Assembly: GCA_009774375.1 (NCBI GenBank)
Contig: VSNO01000021.1
Location: 1-35,891 of the forward strand
From: Lachnospiraceae bacterium
GTDB lineage: Bacteria > Bacillota > Clostridia > Lachnospirales > Lachnospiraceae
DNA: 35,891 nucleotides
Direction: 5' to 3'
Shown here piece after piece: positions 33,323-35,891 of the stretch (position 1 is the first letter of the stretch; each line of letters begins with the position of its first letter). The position numbers and the translations under genes were made by a program. The notes beneath the pieces were generated by a model. It was not told where the DNA came from. It saw only the letters and a program-made list of their open reading frames with translations, and did not search any database.

Positions 33323-33532
33323 ATGAAAAAAAGAGCCGTCCTTCCGCAATGGTGCAAGGAAGCAAAGATTGCCATGATTAAGCAGGATATGACTATGGAG
33401 GATTTGGCTGAAAAGACCGGGAAAACCGTAAGATGGATAAGCGGTATCATCAACGGCAGGACTTATAGCCCAAACATAGTCAAAGAAATTAGTGACGTTC
33501 TCGGCATTGCTGATTCTGGCAACTTCCTGTAA
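33323..33532 (+). CDS. Small HTH protein, Cro-like
   Basis: A 69-aa protein with an HTH of the XRE type: MTMEDLAEKTGKTVRWISGIINGRTYSPNIVKEISDVLGI. AAAGGAGG before ATG 33323 selects this start over a longer frame. As the first rightward gene opposite the repressor it has the position of a Cro-type regulator; role inferred from position. Confidence 0.75.
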   Translation: MKKRAVLPQWCKEAKIAMIKQDMTMEDLAEKTGKTVRWISGIINGRTYSPNIVKEISDVLGIADSGNFL

Positions 33533-33570
33533 GCACATCTATATTTTACATCGCAGGAGGTAACAGGAAA

Positions 33571-34071
33571 ATGGATAACGAATGTACGATTGAACACGAC
33601 AACATATACTTTCGTTGCAGAAAAGAAGCTGCAACGCACAACCAGAAGCTATCCAGTCGAGAGGGAGCTGCGGAACTTCTGGGAATATCAGTATCATCAT
33701 TGCAAAAGTATGAATTGGGTGTGACAAAGACGGTCCCGGTCGATATGGTTGTTCTCATGGCGGACTTGTATAATGCCCCGGAATTGCGGTCTTTATACTG
33801 CAAAGGGGAATGTCCGATAGGGCGGGCCATGAACATAGCGACAGAAATCAAGTCAGTTGAAAGCGTAGCAATTCGGCTTATCAAAAAGTTGAGCATGAGG
33901 GAAGTAGAGGATATTAAAGAAAAACTGCTTGATATTGCGGATGATGGAACAATCGGGAAAGAGAAGCAGGAAGAATTGCAGGACATCATGGATAGGCTTA
34001 GTTCTTTACAGCAGAGCATATCAGAATTGATGCTTCTGGGGGAAAAGTATAAAGGGGGATGCAGAGTATGA
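33571..34071 (+). CDS. XRE-family HTH protein with helical C-terminus
   Basis: A 166-aa protein. Residues about 25-60 form an HTH (SSREGAAELLGISVSSLQKYELGVTKTVPVDMVVLMADLY), followed by YCKGECPIG and a long helical tail from about residue 85 that may form a coiled coil (IKEKLLDIADDGTIGKEKQE). Similar proteins occur in early regions of Firmicutes phages. GGAGG precedes the ATG. Its stop overlaps the start of the next small gene (ATGA). Confidence 0.78.
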   Translation: MDNECTIEHDNIYFRCRKEAATHNQKLSSREGAAELLGISVSSLQKYELGVTKTVPVDMVVLMADLYNAPELRSLYCKGECPIGRAMNIATEIKSVESVAIRLIKKLSMREVEDIKEKLLDIADDGTIGKEKQEELQDIMDRLSSLQQSISELMLLGEKYKGGCRV

Positions 34072-34226
34072 GTGAACAGGCGAAGCGGATTCAGGAATAT
34101 CTTGCATCCGAGTATGGTATCACCACAAGGGAAGAATTGATGTTTGCGGTTGAGAATGACAAGGGGGTAAATTTGGGGATATTCGTCAATGGTGGGGAGA
34201 ATGGAGGAAAAAGACTTGCGAAGTAG
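34068..34226 (+). CDS. Conserved-looking small protein, 52 aa
   Basis: The frame starts at an ATGA overlap with the preceding regulator stop, with GGGGGATG upstream. The product MSEQAKRIQEYLASEYGITT, followed by REELMFAVEN, looks like a short helical protein. Its end overlaps the start of the transglycosylase gene by 26-38 bases, depending on which start that gene uses. Function unknown; the tight coupling on both sides is the main support. Confidence 0.55.
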   Translation: MSEQAKRIQEYLASEYGITTREELMFAVENDKGVNLGIFVNGGENGGKRLAK

Positions 34227-34956
34227 ATTCGATAAAAGGACACAGCATTTGCGAATTTACGCAAGAATTGTTCTGGGCGTTATATCTTCCTTAGTTTTGG
34301 TAACTACATTTGCAACGATTAAGGATAAACCAAAAGAAATCACAGTCATTACCGTAGAACAGAATCCGGCAGAAGAACAGAAAACAATTACACCGGAGTT
34401 TCCTACGCAGGATATAGAAATCAGGATTATTTTCAATGATGAAAGCGAGGATGAACCATACGCAGGGCGTGATGTGACATTGAATGAATGGAAAGATGTG
34501 CCGGAGTGGGATATACCGCAAGAGTACAAAGACACCGGGGGATGCTTGCCGGAATCAGTCAGAGTGCATCTGTATAACCTATGCGAGCAAAGCAATATCA
34601 GTTATCCCTTTATGCTTGCCTTGATTGAAACGGAAAGCGGCTACCAATGGGATGCGGAAAGCCCGGACGGTTCTTGCAAAGGATACGCCATGATAAACGA
34701 CAAGTGGCATCAAGAACGGATGCGGAGATTGGGCGTAGAGGATATATACGACCCATACGGCAATCTGAAAGTATCAGTAGACTTTTTAGCGGAGCTGTTT
34801 ATTAAATACCATGATGCAAGCATGGTTCTTATGTGCTACAACTGCGGAGAATCCACGGCAGAAAAACTTCTGGAAGATGGGATATACAGCACAGCCTATT
34901 CCGAAAAGATTCTGGCAAGGGAGGCTGAAATATCATATGAAATTTACGGAAATTGA
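34189..34956 (+). CDS. Membrane-anchored lytic transglycosylase, SLT type
   Basis: A 255-aa protein with one N-terminal membrane helix (about residues 24-44), an acidic linker, and a C-terminal transglycosylase domain from about residue 125. The catalytic Glu is in LALIETESGYQW (ES pair), GYAMINDKWH corresponds to the GLMQ region, and MCYNCGE to the AYNAG motif. Such enzymes open the cell wall locally, for DNA transfer or phage entry/exit. ATG 34189 or 34201 may be used; both have G-rich sequence upstream. Its place among regulators and RecT, rather than in a lysis or conjugation block, is unusual. Confidence 0.8.
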   Translation: MVGRMEEKDLRSRFDKRTQHLRIYARIVLGVISSLVLVTTFATIKDKPKEITVITVEQNPAEEQKTITPEFPTQDIEIRIIFNDESEDEPYAGRDVTLNEWKDVPEWDIPQEYKDTGGCLPESVRVHLYNLCEQSNISYPFMLALIETESGYQWDAESPDGSCKGYAMINDKWHQERMRRLGVEDIYDPYGNLKVSVDFLAELFIKYHDASMVLMCYNCGESTAEKLLEDGIYSTAYSEKILAREAEISYEIYGN

Positions 34957-35221
34957 TTATGAGAGAATAAGAAAAGCGGCAGAACAGGAGCAGATCACGT
35001 TGACCGATAGGGAGTTTCTTCATGTTGTCTATATCTGCACACGCAAAATAGAACTGAATGGACTGGATGCAGAGTACATGAATATCCTACTGCCGGATGA
35101 AATCAGACATTACGCCATAAGGCGTGAAGTTAATATTATCACTTTAGCAGTGAGAGAAATGGAGGAAATGGAAAATGGGAGAGGCACAGATAACAAAAAA
35201 GCAATACCTTGCGGAAGTTGA
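34937..35221 (+). CDS. Hypothetical protein, 94 aa
   Basis: MKFTEIDYERIRKAAEQEQI onwards, largely helical and charged, no motif recognised. ATG 34937 is chosen because GGAGG lies at 34919-34923 and the longer frame runs antiphase through the transglycosylase gene. It overlaps that gene by 20 bases and the recT start by 47, so it is part of one early operon. A role in recombination or replication is possible from position only. Confidence 0.6.
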   Translation: MKFTEIDYERIRKAAEQEQITLTDREFLHVVYICTRKIELNGLDAEYMNILLPDEIRHYAIRREVNIITLAVREMEEMENGRGTDNKKAIPCGS

Positions 35222-35891
35222 ACAAAGTGTTATCGCTGAATTGAACGCTCATACAAAGGCGTTGCCGTCAGACCTGAATCAGCAGAGATTTATTCTGAAC
35301 TGCATTACGGTAGTCAAAGACAATCTGAAAGATTTTGGCGGCATTGCCCCGGCATCTGTGGGAATCACTTTAGCAAAAGGAGCATATTTGGGATTGGACT
35401 TCTTTAACAGGGAATGTTACGCAATTCCTTATGGGGGCAAGGTTCAGTTTCAGACGGATTACAAAGGGGAAATCAAACTCTGCAAAAAGTACAGCAGGAA
35501 TCCTATCAAGGATATATACGCTAAGCTGGTGCGGAAAGGCGATTTTTTTGAGGAATCTATCGAGAGGGGAGAACAGAGCATCAATTTTAAGCCTGTTCCG
35601 TTCAGCGATGGAGAAGTAATCGGAGCGTTTGCGGTTGTGCTGTATAAGGATGGTTCCATGATGTACGACACAATGAGCGTAGCTGAGATTGAAAAGACAC
35701 GCGCCACATATTCAAAGGCAAAGAATAGTCAGGCTTGGAAAGAAAGCCCCGGAGAAATGCAGAAAAAGACAGTATTAAGGCGGCTCTGCAAGATGATTGA
35801 TTTGGATTTTGACAACATGGAACAACGCCGGGCATTTGATGAGGGGGCAGGAGTGGAATTTATCGAAACGCCCTCAAAAGTGATGCGTAAG
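35175..35891 (+). CDS. recT: RecT single-strand annealing protein, partial at the window end
   Basis: RecT anneals single-stranded DNA in phage recombination. The 239 visible residues contain the family core: APASVGITLAKGAYLGLDFF, ECYAIPYGGKVQFQTDYKG, IYAKLVRKGDFFEE and KKTVLRRLCKMIDLD. GGAGG at 35161-35165 fits ATG 35175. The frame is open to base 35891, so the C-terminus is missing. A partner exonuclease (RecE or YqaJ type) would be expected just to the right. Confidence 0.92.
   Translation, partial: MGEAQITKKQYLAEVEQSVIAELNAHTKALPSDLNQQRFILNCITVVKDNLKDFGGIAPASVGITLAKGAYLGLDFFNRECYAIPYGGKVQFQTDYKGEIKLCKKYSRNPIKDIYAKLVRKGDFFEESIERGEQSINFKPVPFSDGEVIGAFAVVLYKDGSMMYDTMSVAEIEKTRATYSKAKNSQAWKESPGEMQKKTVLRRLCKMIDLDFDNMEQRRAFDEGAGVEFIETPSKVMRK

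Larger units (their letters stand above)
29972..35891. mobile_element. Left part of an integrated element, prophage or phage-like, with large serine recombinase
   Basis: Starting at the queA stop, base composition and codon use shift to AT-rich, and gene content changes to a serine recombinase, XRE regulators in divergent arrangement, a lytic transglycosylase and RecT. The left boundary is placed at the end of queA; the right end is outside the window. RecT and the repressor/cro-like switch point to phage origin, but no structural genes are visible, so an integrative conjugative or mobilisable element is not excluded. Confidence 0.8.

Noticed and set aside
1..35891. CRISPR arrays, tRNA or rRNA genes, insertion sequences
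   Set aside because: No regularly spaced direct repeats, no cloverleaf with TTCGA arm, no rRNA segments and no transposase motifs were found on reading.

Overview
The window looks like a piece of a Clostridia chromosome, most likely Lachnospiraceae. Evidence: a complete rnfCDGEAB operon with strong GGAGG ribosome-binding sites, a 6S RNA of Firmicutes type, a T-box leader in front of pheST, SpoIID-like and LysM-GH18 proteins typical of spore-formers, a TatD-associated radical SAM protein, and a large serine recombinase element. Positions 1 to about 29970 are GC-richer chromosomal backbone. From about 29970 to the right edge the DNA is visibly AT-richer, with different codon use, and is the left end of an integrated element that continues past the window.

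Backbone, left to right. A CheR chemotaxis methyltransferase runs in from the left edge and carries an in-frame TAA (32-34). A convergent YprB-type exonuclease gene shares its terminator. The rnf operon (2002-7193) encodes the membrane ferredoxin:NAD+ oxidoreductase that couples electron transfer to ion pumping. It is followed by a LysM-GH18 hydrolase and a secreted SGNH hydrolase. On the minus strand comes a two-gene signalling operon (response regulator, then PocR-type hybrid histidine kinase with receiver and HPt domains). Next are a NUDIX hydrolase and a minus-strand operon of pyridoxal/pyridoxamine kinase, ECF S component (probably a B6-vitamer transporter) and radical SAM protein. A ferritin-like di-iron protein and an OmpR/VanS-like two-component pair follow, then a secreted GH-like protein with its own consensus promoter, the 6S RNA gene, a SpoIID/LytB protein and a YihY/BrkB membrane protein. 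A 160-bp imperfect palindrome lies just before the T-box leader of pheS-pheT, and queA follows them.

Mobile element, 29972 to the right edge. Directly after the queA stop lie repeat arms and an unannotated 58-aa Cys-rich gene. Then come, on the minus strand, a large serine recombinase, a PD-(D/E)XK nuclease-like gene and an XRE repressor. A divergent promoter drives rightward early genes: a short HTH protein, a second XRE regulator, a 52-aa protein, a membrane-anchored lytic transglycosylase, a 94-aa protein and RecT, which is cut by the window end. The layout (repressor and integrase leftward, regulators and RecT rightward) fits a prophage or phage-derived integrative element. The least familiar part is the nuclease-like gene between repressor and recombinase. 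It has an internal Shine-Dalgarno and start that could make a second, 69-aa protein from the same frame. No CRISPR array, tRNA, rRNA or insertion sequence was recognised.
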